64,000 nucleotides of DNA from Chamaecyparis obtusa (lineage: Eukaryota; Streptophyta; Pinopsida; Cupressales; Cupressaceae): contig BSBK01001113.1 in the NCBI GenBank assembly GCA_027943335.1, positions 794,501-858,500 of the forward strand, in the 5' to 3' direction. The stretch's first letter is position 1. Each line of letters begins with the position of its first letter. The position numbers and the translations under genes were made by a program. Below, piece after piece: positions 23,368-35,878 of this stretch. The notes beneath the pieces are model-generated. The model searched no databases, had not been told where the DNA came from, and was given only the letters and a program-made list of their open reading frames with translations.

Positions 23368-26169
23368 TGTTAGGCCATTTTTCTATCATAGCAAAAATCC
23401 TTTGAAAATGGCCTCTTCCTTGTAGTTTTTCTAATGTTGTCTCTACCCGGCCTGCAGTCACAGTTTTGACTTGCGATGAAAATCCATAATGTTTCATGGT
23501 GTGTGCTCTTGGCCCCGTGCTCTTTAATGTATCACCCTACTCCAGTCTAGATCGCATCTCCTAATTCACAAAACCCAAGGAGTTATTCGAGTTTCAAGGT
23601 CTGCAGGAAATGTTTTCAGAATATGTCAAAGTGTCAAAAACCCATGTGTTTTTGGTTTCCCCTGCTACCTTTATGTCTGCATGAAAATCCCCAATGTTTT
23701 CACATTCCTCGGTTACCTTTGTGTTAATGTGAAAACCTTGTGTGTTTTTGACCCTTCGCTGTTGTGAAAACCCTGTGTGTTTTTTATCTCTCACCGAAAA
23801 CCCCATGTGTTTTTGACCTCACACCTTTTCCTTTGTGTCAGCATTTCCTATCTGCGCAGTTGCAACCCGATGGTGGGCCCAGGTTTTCAAAGGATTTAAA
23901 ATGATTGTTTGTCGCATGATCGCATGTCAGAAATTTCTAACATGCGACCATGCGACAGGTTACTTCTTATGCTAGGGCCCATTGGTGGGAAGGCAATGGT
24001 CCCGTTGGTAGTTATGTGGCGCCCTGTGGTTGGTTGTCGCATGATCGCCTGTTAGAGATTTCTGACATACGATCATGCGACCGGTTGACACCTGTCCCTT
24101 TGGTGTTGGAGTGTTATGGTCCCACTGTCAAACTTGGAGGTTGAGGTGGTAGTCTTTTGGCATTGTCGCATGTTCGCAAGGGCCACTTTCTAGCTGTGCG
24201 ATCATGTGACAAGGGTGCCACGTGTGTTGGGGCCTGTATGTAGTTGTTTGGTAGTCTAGTTGGTAGGTGGTGTTGTGGAAACCTCCAGTTGGTTCGATCT
24301 GGCAGGATGATAGATTTGAACGCGGGCCTAGGTTAGGGTATCTCGGCGGTGGAAGGATTCCATGATCAACACTTGTCGTGTGATTTCATAGAATCTTGTC
24401 GATCCATGCGATCATGTGACCAGCCGTTGATATCTCCCTGCTGATGTCAAATTTTTAAGCCCGCGAGATGGAGAGGATCTATGGTGGGGACTTAATGTTG
24501 GTCTCAGTTCGATTTGTGGATCATTGATGCGCTATTAGATTTTAGGCGGTGACGTGGCAACTAGCAGGATGCATGTTAGCGGCTTGTCGCATGTTCGCAT
24601 GAGCCAATTTTCCTACTGTGTGAACATGCGACAAACCCTTTTGTGGCAGCGGTAGTGGCAGCGGTTATGAAGAAGGTAATGGGAAGTGGTGTGTCGCATG
24701 TTTGCATAGCCCTTTTCTGTGCTATGTGATCATGCGACAACCATAGAGATGTCATCGTTACGGACTTGTAAGTGACCATTTGAATTCAAATTCATGAGGG
24801 ATTTTCCTGTGACAGGAGGTACCCAAAATTTATGGTTTTCTGGTCGTTTCTTGATCTGGTTGGTGGCATCGATTGTTGCAGTGTGGTCTAGTGAGTTGGG
24901 TGATTGCTTGCAGATGTTTTTCCATGTGGGGGAGGACAGTTTTTGTTGCTCGAGGTGTTTTATAGGTTTGATCAATATGGCTTGCATGGTTGATTTATGA
25001 TCTTCCTGTCCTTCTCAAAGATTCTTCTCAAGTGTGGAGATCATCCTTGGTCTAATAGACGTGTGCTCAATTTTCCCTCCAGGGAATTTTTAAAATTTTG
25101 ACATAATTTTTGGTTGGTTGGGTAGTTGAAACCCTACCTCAGTTATTCATAGCTTGTTGCATCCCTGTTTTGGGATCCCAAGATGACTGATGGTATATAT
25201 TGCAGATGTTTTTTTGTAAGAAGGGTTGGATGGTTTTGGTTTTCAGCCTTGTAAATATTTCTTTTTCTCTGCATATAGAGTTCCCTCTTTCCTCTCTGGT
25301 TTTGGGAGAATAGAATACAGATTGTAATAGCTTGTTTTATGAATGAGATTTTAGTGTATTTATCCTTGTATCAGATTGTCTCCATTTGGGTTCTAGATTT
25401 ATTGATTATAGCATCAAGGGTGTTATAGTTTTTCTACTTGCATTTCTAGTGAGTGTCTGCAGTGGATTTGTTTTCACAGAAGCAACTAGGTCTAGGACTG
25501 GTTTCCAAGTGTGTATGAGCCGAGGTATCAAAGATATGTCATGCTTGTCTTCTAGTGGATGTTGGTCAATGTATTATCTATTTATGGGTCTCTTCTAAGG
25601 GGAGGGTTAAAATCCTTTGGATAGGTGATAACACATTTGGATACACAGGTGGTTTGGTAACATATGATCTGATTTGGGATGAATGTATTATCTTCTTGTT
25701 TCATAGCTCTATTACAATGAGGTATTTGACTCTGTTGCCCATTGGATAAGGCACTAGTCTATGAGAGACTAAGGTTATTTCAAGGGACCATTCAACCCAA
25801 CATTAAAATCATTCAGTGAACCATCTTTCCCTTTCATGTTGTTAGGATAGGCTTCTAGGTTTCAAACTCATTGTATGCAAGCAGGTTATTGCATAAGGTG
25901 TGGTTCATTGGGGTACAAGGTACCTAAAGGATTCTGAAAGCTATTCCACAATAAGACATTTGTAGGCCTTTTTTTTGTAATGAGGTTTCTTGAGTGTGCA
26001 GATGAGGCAATACCCACCTAAGTGAATGTTGAGCTCAAAGAAGAAGGACGATGCCCTCGGTCCTCATCAATTGGCACTTTTCCCTGTCAGACTTTGGAGC
26101 GAAGACTAACCATTTTTTCAATCATAGTGTAAACCTAGCACCATGTGGGAACAAGTTTAAAAGCCAACA
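23368..26169 (+). repeat. 3' LTR of element 1 (complete)
   Basis: 2,802 bp from TGTTAGGCC to AGCCAACA. U3 carries six hairpins; the tRNA-like motif is at 25728-25769 (GACTCTGTTGCCC, then ATTGGATAAGGCACTAG). It ends against RNase H-coding sequence of a D-family pol gene. Confidence 0.9.
23911..24738. repeat. Hairpin array in U3 of element 1
   Basis: Six inverted repeats beginning near 23911, 24037, 24165, 24379, 24586 and 24693, each opening with GTCGCATG or a worn form and closing in CATGCGAC. Loops and inner arms differ from those of element 2, so these are separate members of the same motif family. Confidence 0.8.
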
Positions 26170-29100
26170 CCATCTACATCTTCTTCCTGAAACTTCTTTC
26201 TGGACCAAGATATATTTGATTGCAGCACTTCGAACATAGGCAACCACTGTGGCTCCAACTAGATAAAACCTGAATGTTTTGATAGCCTTTACCAAGGCAT
26301 AAGCTTGCTTCTCAATAATGTCATAGTTTAGTTCTACTACTTGTAAGGTATTACTAAAAAAAGAAATAGGTTGTTCAAAACCATCAAAAATTTTCTGTAA
26401 TAGTACTGCTGCAACAATATGGGCAGATGCAAAGGAAAAGATCTGCATAGGTTTTCTATAATCTGGTGTTTTCAAAATAGGGGCATGCTTGATAGCCCTT
26501 TTAATGTTAGTAAAAGCTTGCACCGCTTCAGCATTCCATTCAACTTTGGCTCCCTTTTTTAACATCCTTGATATAGGAATGCTAATCTCTGCAAAATTTG
26601 TAATAAATCTCCTCAAGAAATTGACTTGTCCTAAAAAGGATTGAATTCCTTTGATATTCTTTGGTAGGGACAATCTATCAATAGCTTCCACCCTTGCAGG
26701 GTCTATTCTTACTCCATCCTTTGAAACAATATGCCCTAGAAGTTTTCCCTCTACCACACCAAAAGCACATTTCTTTGGATTCAAAGAAACCCCATACTCT
26801 AATGCTCTAATGAAGGATTTTCCTAGATGTTGGCAATGTTGTTCTTCTTTAGCTGAGAATGTTGTTAGATCATCTCGATATACCACCATGAACCTGTCAA
26901 TAAAATCTTCAAAGGCTACATCCATGGCCCTTTGGAAAGTGGCACCAGCATTAGTTAATCCAAAAGGCATCCTCACATAAACATATGTCCCCCATGGGGT
27001 TGTGAATGCAGTTTTGAATTGCTCTATGTCTTTAACCATAACCTGAATATAACCAGAAAAGCCATCCATCATGGACATAAATTCTAACCCAATGACCTTC
27101 TGCAACATGTTGTCCATATTTGGTAATCCATAGTTATCTTTTAGAGAATTTATGTTAAGGTTTCTAAAATCAACACAAAGCCTGATGTCACCATTCTTCT
27201 TTCTGACAGGCACCAAATTTGAAACCCAAGTGCAATGTCTAATAGGCTTGATTATTCTAGCATCCATCATCTTCTTAAGTTCTCCTTGCATTTTAGGTGC
27301 CAAGGTAGGGTTAACAGGTCTCAATTTCTATCTAAAAGGTTTTGTAACTTCCTTTAGTGGAATTTCATGTTGAAAGAGGTCCTCTCTATAAGCCTTGAGA
27401 TCTTCATAGGACCAAGCAAAAACATGTCTAAATTTTCTAAGAAGATCAATCATATTTTTTCTAGTTCTAGGGGAAAAACATTTACCTATGTAAACCTTCT
27501 TGGGTACTATTTTTGTGACCAAGTTTATTTCTTCAAGCTCATTGGTTTTGTCAGTATTGGCAGAGAAAGCTTTGTCCTTATTGTCAAATGCCCTTTCAAG
27601 AGAAACCAATCCTTTGGGAACTCTATTTGATTTCAACTGCAAAACTTCTTTCCTAGAAATTACATCTTTACCATTTACTGTATCAACATAAGTACTGAAA
27701 TCCATTTCTCTGTCACCAAAATGAGATTCACATTGGAGAAATCTTAATATGTCTTGGTCATCAGAGAAAACCTACCAATTTTCTACATTATCAGGGATGG
27801 AAGGCCTGGCTTGTACCTCTATATTTGATATATCTACAAATGTAACATCTTCAGGTCTAAGAGCCACATTAGCCAATAAGTCTGCCATTCTATTTTGACT
27901 TCTTTCCATCCAACAAATGTTAAAAGCACTAAAGCTTTCAATTTCATCCCATACTGCATTCCTATATTGCTTTAACTTCTAATTTTTTGAAGCATACTTT
28001 GATCTAACTTGGGAGACAACTGACTCAGAATCACCCACTACCTTTAAACACTTTATACCATGCCTTGATGCCAACCTCAGACCTATCAATAAAGCTTCAT
28101 ATTCTACAACATTATTTGTGCATGAGAACAACAAAGTAAGGGAGAATTTGAAAGTTTTACCATTTGGAGATATGAGCAATATTCCAACTCCAGACCCTTG
28201 ATGTTGGCACCATCAAAATACATGGTCCACAAATTGTCAAGGTCAATCCATCCCTCCTAGCTCTTTGACTTATGTGTATTTTCAACATTCTCCTCCACCT
28301 TTTTATCTTGGACTTTGAAAGCATTAATGTCAGTGTCAAGAAAACAATTCATGGTGTCTTCTTCTTCTTCAATCATATGTGGAGTTCTAAGTTCCCTAGA
28401 AATCTTAATAACTTGTCCTTCAAAGTTGAAAGTAGAAAATGATAAATCACACTGTATGCTGCCTCCCATAGAAGCACTCCACTTTCTTGATAGTAACATC
28501 CCATATTTGGGAGGAATATCCACTACCAAGATACTCATGGTCAACTATTTGTTGGGGTATGCTACCAATCTGTAAGGTAGAGCCTTGATAGTACCCACAA
28601 CTCGTACTTCCCTTGAATCCATTGCTTGACATCTTCCATGAGGTGTATCCACATTTAACCCTAATGATTTCATAACCTCAGTAGGAATAAGAGTGTTTGA
28701 TGCTCCTGAATCAATCATACATTTTTTTAGCAACTTTCCATTTATCTGCAAAGTAAAAAAGAAAGGATCAATTGTTCCTACTGTAGTACTAACAACATTT
28801 GTATCCAAATAGATTTGGGGAATTTCAGAAACAATCTCCTCATTACAATTTTCATATTCATCATTCACAGTTGCTACTTGTTTCTCAACCCTTTCTATTT
28901 TTTGGGACTCTATGGACACCACACCATTCACCCAATTTAGGGCCTTTTCCTTATGCTCTTCTATTCTCATCATTTCCAGTAATGGGACTTTGACAGTAAT
29001 ATGTGACAACAATTTTCCCATATCAATGGGAACATATTTTGAATCAGCGACATCTGGCTTCAAACATGTAGCTTCTTTATCAACATTTTGGATGGATATA

Positions 29101-29419
29101 TTTGCAGGTTTTTCAACATGGACTCCATCCTCCTTCTGCAAAGCTGGAACAACCTCAACTGTGGGTTTAGACTTTACCTTATAGACAATGTTAGGCTTAA
29201 TATTTTTCTTTTTTTTTTACCTTATCAATAGCATCAACATCCTTTAACTTATTCTGGGATGTCTTTTCATCTTTCTCTGTCTTCTTGATGAAAATACTAG
29301 CAGGCTTTTGATTTGGATTACCAACTACTCTATTTCTCAAGTTATAACTTTTTTTTTCCTGAGTAACCATATCATCTATTATCAAGGCAATTTCCTCATT
29401 CGATGGCATTCTCAGAACA
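26170..29419 (-). pseudogene. D-family pol fragment: PR, extra RNase H, RT, start of RH
   Basis: A minus-strand copy about 96% identical to the pol of element D, at a near-constant offset of 7.9 kb. It reads from 29419: the DSGAS active site of the aspartic protease, then the extra RNase H (broken frame, about 28200-27979), then reverse transcriptase with VRKKNG, RMPFGLTNAGATF and a YRDD box, normally YxDD. It ends inside the following RNase H at 26170, where element 1 inserted. The right end is cut at 29419 in the gag-PR linker and joined to LTR sequence. Stops are mainly TAG, and three are shared with element D. It is a remnant of an independent insertion of the same family. Confidence 0.85.
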
Positions 29420-30646
29420 ATTCCCTTGAGATTCTTGGGTTGTTAAAAAACAACAATGTCCTAAGCCTTGAGGCAAAATCCCTATCAAACACAATAAAAC
29501 TAGCATCATCTCTATCCCATGAAAAAACTATGGTCCATAACTGAACTGGAAGGGTTTCCCCCCTCCTCTCTTTAAAAATGTTGACCGTTAAACTGAAAAA
29601 CTGCTCACCTTTGTACAAGAACATATGCATTAGCATAGAGTACCATCCAAAATGCCTACTAATTTCATATTTTTTATTCCCATCAATCCCTCATGGATTA
29701 GGTTAGCCAAGTGAGAGGCAAAGTCAAATATTAGTGCCAATTGGGGATGTAGAGATTGCACCATCATAAACATATAGGGAATAGGCATATGAGTGGCTTC
29801 ATCATGCTCTAGGATTAGAGTTAAAGACTTTTAAAAACCTTGTGCACATTTACTGAATAGATCCAACCTAAATGACTTTGGTGTACTTGGCCTGATAACA
29901 CACATTGATCCAATTTGGTCCAGAAAAACCCTTAGAGGCCCTGTCCTTAAATAATCTTTCTGAGCTTCATATATCTCAGTGAATTCATTAAAATCTACTT
30001 TTTCTAACCTAACAAAAGGGTCATTTAATGAGAATACTTCCCTGATTTCATCTTCTATAATGCTGATTAGGTCATTTCCATTTACATCCTTGACACATCT
30101 AGTCACAAGATCATAACACTTAGCAATCTGAATTAGCAATTCTACATCCATAAATACTCCAGGAACTACCAACTTTCCTATATCAAATTGCCAAATGTTA
30201 CTAAGGGGGGCACATGAATTCCTCTGTGAATACACTTACCTAACACTTAGCAATCTGAATCAGCAATTCTACATCCATAAATACTCCAGGAACTACCAAC
30301 TTTCCTATATCAAATTGCCAAATGTTACTAAGGGGGGCACAAGAATTCCTCTGTGAATACGCTAACCTGAATAGAATATGTTACTAAGGGGGGCACATGA
30401 ATTCCTCTGTGAATACGCTAACCTGAATAGAATAAGACCATTGTGATCCTCTCCCACCCTAGCGTCCCTCATCCAATTTCCTCTGTCATGGAGCCCACTA
30501 TTTACATAATCCCTCAGGTTTCTTGGGACCAATCCTTCAGTCTTGCTACCCCATCATTTGAATGTGGGAGAAATTGCATCAAGTCCTCAAAAACACCCCT
30601 GTCTTTATACTCTGTTTTCCCAGACAACCCCCTCTTTAGCGACATT
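29420..30646 (-). pseudogene. LTR-embedded long ORF of element D, N-terminal part
   Basis: The minus-strand frame starts at an ATG at 30646 (MSLKRGLSGKTEYKDRG), which I take as the N terminus because it opens the conserved coding block. It continues, after a frameshift near 30515, through LILFRLAYSQRNSC and the 30235-29831 block to 29420. The last 873 bases repeat 11131-12003. The region between 30114 and 30430 is disrupted by tandem duplication. No known domain. It lies 1.86 kb downstream of the 3' LTR start of element D, so the ORF is within U3. Confidence 0.6.
30114..30430. repeat. Tandem duplication in the LTR ORF (127 bp, then a 47 bp unit)
   Basis: A 127-base unit starting TAACACTTAGCAATC is repeated at 30114 and 30241. 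A shorter unit with TTACTAAGGGGGGCAC ... GAATACGC recurs again near 30380. The left direct repeat (ending 12003) already carries the 127-base duplication, so the duplication predates the copying of that segment. Confidence 0.85.
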
Positions 30647-32507
30647 TTAACTAGGGCTTTCAAAACAATGTGCAAATACTAGAGAAAACCCTAAAAATTA
30701 CCAACTAGCAACACAATTCCCTCACAATTTCCTCAAAGCCTCAAACAATTCTCAAATTTAGAAATATGACCTACCAGGTGCCTGCAAAACTCTACTTGAT
30801 ATCACTCTCAAAAATAATCCAGCTTGCCAAGACGCTTATGAAAGAGGTAAAGAATGCAATAATCAGATTGGGGTATATAATGTCTTGCCAACTGTTTACA
30901 ATTTATCCACACAAAACTCATTAAGTTTGCCATTACTGAGAATTGGTGGCCTCAGCATTCATAGGACATGAGCAGTATCATAGAGCAAAAATTCAAATTT
31001 GGACCGTTGATCTTCTTTTCTTTTTGGTGCATTGGGCGTTCAACAAAAATAGCCATGTAACCCTCTTGTTATTTTCCCCAAACTAGTTCCCAACCAATGG
31101 GGACAGCCCAATTTAATCATGTGGGAAAAAGTAACAACTTAACTCAATTTTGATCGAAGCAGATAGGTGTCAACCTATTGCTAAAGCATGGGCATAAGAT
31201 CTGAATACCTTTCTTTAGCGGTGTAACGACCACCGTAGATCTTTCCCCAACTTATCGCGCTTTACCATTTCCCAAAATGATGACCCCACCTTTCTTCCGA
31301 ACCTTTCATCAAATCAAAAAATGCCACATTTCATAAATCAACAGGCGTGACCCTAAATTTTTGCATTAGTGTCAAACATACTAACAGCTGACAGGTCACC
31401 TCCTGCTTTCGACCAATCAAAAATGAACATTTTAGCATAAACTGGCGACTGAGGACCCACTTTTCGGTCCACATCCTATAAACAAGATTGGACGGTCATC
31501 GCTATACCGTAGGCCTTAAAAATCATGTGTCTTATCCTAGCATTATACCAACAACCACAGGATCTTCTCGAGTGTTAACTATTCGAGAAGGCCAACCCTA
31601 CTTTAATACTTCACTTAATTCTTCGTCGAGTCAGCAACTACCACGTTTACAAAAATAGGCAGGCTGGCCCTTCTCCTTTTCTTTCTCAATACAAAAAACC
31701 CTGTTGACTGCCACATCACAACTCATTTCAACCAATAGAAAACAACCATATCAGTGTGACATGGCAATTTAGGGCCCACTTCATATCTCATCCTTCATAC
31801 AGAATCGAACGGTCGTCGCTATACCACAAAGCTTAAATACTTCACAACTTTCTTCAACAGTATAACGACAATCGTAAGATTAATTTGAGCTTTATGCTTT
31901 GAAAAAGTCTGACCCCACAACTACTACATCACTTAAGACAAGTGTCAACCTGAGAGGATCACCACAGAAACTAACAAGCCAGAACTTGCCTTTGTTAGCA
32001 AAAATTTGATCAGACACCTATCTCTAAACTGCAATGCTTAAAAAGAAATCAACTCAACCCAACAGTGTAATGACAGTCGTTGATGCATTTTGATGGTTAA
32101 TCGATAACAGGCTTTGAAGATGGGCCCGTTGAGACAGATGTCAACCTGTCACTAAATCTCATGTCAAAAACATCTGACAATCGAGAACTTGAGACTTAAT
32201 GACAACCACAAGTTTCAAAAGATTAGTCACTTGGAAATATTAACGGGAAACTTAGGCTTTGAAATAAATATTAAAAAGGGACCCTGTTCAACAACCTAGC
32301 AGTATAACATATAAAGTGGTTACTCTAAAAGGGTTCAATATTGCACATGTCTATTTTGGAGAGTTAGTGAGCCAAAAAAGTAACACTCGAACATAACAGA
32401 TTTCAGGTCAAGCTAGGGTTTTAGCTGTAATACCTCACAATTAGGTCTAAGAACCAAATTTTAAACCTTCTAAAGTATGAGGATAAAAATCTAAAACAAT
32501 ACTAACA
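30647..32507 (-). repeat. U3 start of the 3' LTR of element D
   Basis: The plus-strand end ...ATACTAACA at 32507 is the complement of a TGTTAG LTR start and is followed by the AGAGCCAC string seen upstream of the other 3' LTRs. Non-coding. It holds paired motifs around TATARCGAC: at 31218, at 31491, and a hairpin at about 31809-31875 (CGGTCGTCGCTATACC against GTATAACGACAATCG). Confidence 0.7.
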
Positions 32508-32639
32508 GTGGCTCTTACTCGGGGACATGTATCTCCTGCAGATACAATGAGAAAATTGGAATCTCCTGGAAAAGCAGACTAAAACAAAAATTCGACTGGC
32601 AACATATAACTAAACACAAAACCCTAAACCTAAACTTCC

Positions 32640-33727
32640 GCAGAGACTCAGAAAAATATTTAAGAGAAGTAAAATTTTAAGAATTGCCCATGAAATGGCA
32701 ATTCCATGAGTTCTCCTATCAGATTCTTTAATAGATATGAACTTGTTCCCCATTTCTCTTCAATGATATATGGGCCTAACTAGATGGGATCAAATTTCCC
32801 ATTCTTTCCTTTATCTTCCAATCTTGCATTCCACATCAGGACCAAGTCACCACTTACAAAACTTCTCTGAGTAGTCCTTTTACTTTATACTGGGCCTGTA
32901 TCTTCTCATTTTTAATATGTGCATCATTTCTTACCTCATTCAATTGAATCAAATCATTTATTCTAATAGTCATTTCATCCTCCATATCATCATCATAGGT
33001 TTGTATGAACTGATACATCTGTAACAAATTGTTTTGGGGCAATCTTGCATTAATCCCATAGACTAAGTCAAAAGGGGTGTACCCCTATTGTTTTCTTTAT
33101 TGTAACCCTGTTAGCCCATAAGGCTTACAACAACTTGGAATCCTAGGCCATTTTATTCTTATCTAATACTCTTTTCAAAATTTTGACCAAACTCTTGTTA
33201 CTGGATTCAGGCTGGCCATTGCCTTGTGGATGGTAAGGAGATGAGTATGAGATTTTAATACCATTGTTCTGACAAAAGTCAACAAACTCTTCTAACCTAA
33301 AAGACATTGCATTATCAACCACCATGGTTTCTGGGCAACCAAATCTTGTAAGGATATTCTGCATCATAAAATCTATTACCACCTTACTAGTTGCTCTCTT
33401 TGAAGGGATTGCTTCAACCCACTTGGTGAAGTAATCAATTGCTACCAAGATATAAGAATGTCCTCCACTGGACTTATTAGGGATTTTACCAATAAAATCC
33501 ATACCCCACTTTTGGAAAGGAGTTTGAATGGTAGCAAGTTTGAGAGGCAAGTTTCCACTGAATTTCAATTTTCTTGCAAATCTTTGACATGGGTCACATT
33601 TCTTTACAAATTGATGGGTATCTTTGAAAAGTTTTGGCCACCAAAAACCTGACCTAATGATCTTTTGCACTATAGTCCTTTCCATATAGTGTCCTCCACA
33701 AATCCCATTGTGCATTGCATCCATCAA
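32640..33727 (-). pseudogene. Integrase of element D
   Basis: Minus strand. It begins with an HHCC zinc domain (HNGICGGH ... CDPCQ), then the catalytic core with its three acids: Asp in WGMDFIGK, Asp in VVDNAMSF, and Glu in QGNGQPESSNK. The core would cut and join LTR ends in the nucleus. After stops near 33140 the C-terminal part resumes at 33042 (LPQNNLLQMYQFI) and continues past a frame change to about 32640 (SSYLLKNL, LPFHGQFLKFYFS). No chromodomain is seen at the end, as expected outside the chromoviruses. Confidence 0.88.
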
Positions 33728-33877
33728 GAGCTTGGCTTTATCCTAGTCTACACATCTAAGCAAGACACCCTCATTGCTCCTCCATTATAACTCACCACCT
33801 ATAATTGCATATCTTATGGAATGAAGCTTAATAGTTATTTTCTTGTTATCATCCAATTCAAGGGGTAAAATCATCTT

Positions 33878-35536
33878 TTAAAAGTATTTAACAATATCCT
33901 TATACCACTCACAATAATCCATGTTACAAACAAAAGGCCTTTGATCTTCCTCCAACATGTTTATTTGGTTTGCAGTCAGATTGCTTTGAGCCATCAAATT
34001 TTCTAGGCCCAACCCTCTTACCAACTTTTTAATCTGAATGTCAATATTAAACTCTTGAATTCTATTGATCCATCTACTTCTTCTTCCTAAAACTTCTGGT
34101 TGGACCAAGATATCTTTGACTGCAACACTTGGAACATAGGAAACCACTGTGGCTCCAACTAGATAACACCTGAACATTTTGATAGCCTTTACCAAGGCAT
34201 AAGCTTGCTTCTCAATAATGTCATAGTTTAGTTTTGCTACTTGTAAGGTCTTACTAAAAAAAGAAATAGGTTGTTAAAAACCATCAACATTTTTCTGTAA
34301 TAGTACTGCTACAACAGTATGGGCAGATGCAAAGGAAAAGATCTACATAGGTTTGCTATAATCTGGTGTTTTCAAAACTGGGGCATGCTTGATAGCCCTT
34401 TTAATGTCAGTAAAAGCTTGCACCACGTCAGCATTCCATTCAACTTTGGCTCCCTTTTTTAACATCCTTGATATAGGAATGCTAATCTCCACAAAATTTG
34501 TAATAAATCTCCTCAAGAAATTGACTTGTCCTAAAAAGGAGTGAACTCCTTTGATATTCTTTGGTAGGGACAATATATCAATAGCTTCCACCCTTTTAGG
34601 GTCTATTCTTACTCCATCCTTTGAAACAATATGCCCTAGAAGTTTTCCCTCTACCACACCAAAAGCACATTTCTTTGGATTCAAAGAAACCCCATACTCT
34701 AATGCTCTAATGAAGATTTGTTCTAGATGTTGGAAATGTTGTTCTTCCTTAGCTGAGAATGTTGTTAGATCATCTTGATATACCACCATGAACCTGTCAA
34801 TAAAATCTTCAAAGGCTACATCCATGGCCCTTTGGAAAGTGGCACCAGCATTAGTTAATCCAAAAGGCATCCTCACATAAACATATGTCGCCCATGGGGT
34901 TGTGAATGTAGTTTTGAATTGCTCTGTGTCTTTAACCATAACCTGATTATAACCAGAAAAGCCATCCATCATGGACATCAATTCTAACCCAGTGACCTTC
35001 TGCAACATGTTCTCCATATTTGGTAATCCATAGTTATCTTTTAGAGAATTTATGTTAAGGTTTCTAAAACCAACACAAAGCCTGATGTTACCATTCTTCT
35101 TTTTGACAGGCACCAAATTTGGAGCCCAAGTGGAATGTCTAATATGCTTGATTATTCTAGCATCCATCATCTTCTTAAGTTCTCCTTGCATTTTAGGTGC
35201 CAAGGTAGGGTTAACAGGTCTCAATTTATATCTAAAAGGTTTTGTACCTTCCTTTAGTGGAATTTCATGTTGAAAGAGGTCCTCTCTATAAGCCTTGAGA
35301 TCTTCATAGGACCAAGCAAAAACATGTCTAAATTTTCTAAGAAGATCAATCAATTTTTTTCTAGTTCTAGGGGACAAACATTTACCTATGTAAACCTTCT
35401 TGGGTACTATTTTTGTCCCCAAGTTTATTTCTTCAAGCTCATTGGTTTTGTCAATATTGGCAGAGAAAGCTTTGTCCTTATTGTCAAATGCCCTTTCAAG
35501 AGAAACCAATCCTTTGGGAACTCTATTTGATTTCAA
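33878..35536 (-). pseudogene. Reverse transcriptase and RNase H of element D
   Basis: Minus strand, 35536-34343 open for 397 codons, then RNase H to 33878. Motifs in order: PTLAPKMQGEL, KKKNG-IRLCVGFRNLN, DGFSGYNQVMV, RMPFGLTNAGATFQRAMD, the catalytic box VVYQDD, then LGHIVSKDGV and QVNFLRRFI, and the RH/connection end VQPEVLGRRSRWINRIQEFNIDIQ. The canonical box is YxDD, so YQDD is acceptable. It copies RNA to DNA in the particle. The block between 34343 and 34195 has a stop. It is preceded by a TAG at 35537-35539, where the sister copy has CAG. Confidence 0.92.
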
Positions 35537-35878
35537 CTACAAAACTTCTTTCCCAAAAATTACATCTTTACCATTTACTGTATCAACATAAGTACTAAAA
35601 TCCATTTCTTTGTCACCAAAATAAGATTCACATTGGAGAAATCTTAATATGTCTTAGTCATCAGAGAAAACCTACCAATTTTCTACATTATTGGGGATGG
35701 AAGGCCTGGCTTGTACCTCTATATTTGATATATCTGCAAATGTAACATCTTCGGGTCCAAGAGCCACATTAGCCAATAAGTCTACCATTCTATTTTGACT
35801 TCTTTCCATCCAACAAATGTTAAAAGCACTGAAGCTTTCAATTTCATCCCATACCGCATTCCTATATTGCTTTAACTT

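Larger units (their letters stand above)
12004..26169 (+). mobile_element. Element 1: gag-only LTR retrotransposon, 5'-truncated and interrupted
   Basis: A plus-strand element with a 5' LTR that has lost its first part (12004-13223), a PBS, one gag-like gene, and a full 3' LTR (23368-26169, 2,802 bp, TGTTAG...CCAACA). There is no protease, reverse transcriptase or integrase, so it depended on another element. It was itself interrupted by element 2 at 14523-22736. The 3' flank (CCATCTAC) continues the RNase H part of a D-family pol gene, so element 1 inserted into pol of a D-type element. The two LTRs are about 94% identical where compared, which indicates an old insertion. Confidence 0.85.

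Noticed and set aside
30443..30682. A plus-strand open frame at the ORF start of the LTR of element D.
   Set aside because: It is the complement of the better supported minus-strand reading (MSLKRGL...).
31218..31875. The inverted motifs in U3 of element D as ends of a small inserted DNA transposon.
   Set aside because: No target duplications, and the same motif recurs in element E LTRs at other spacings.
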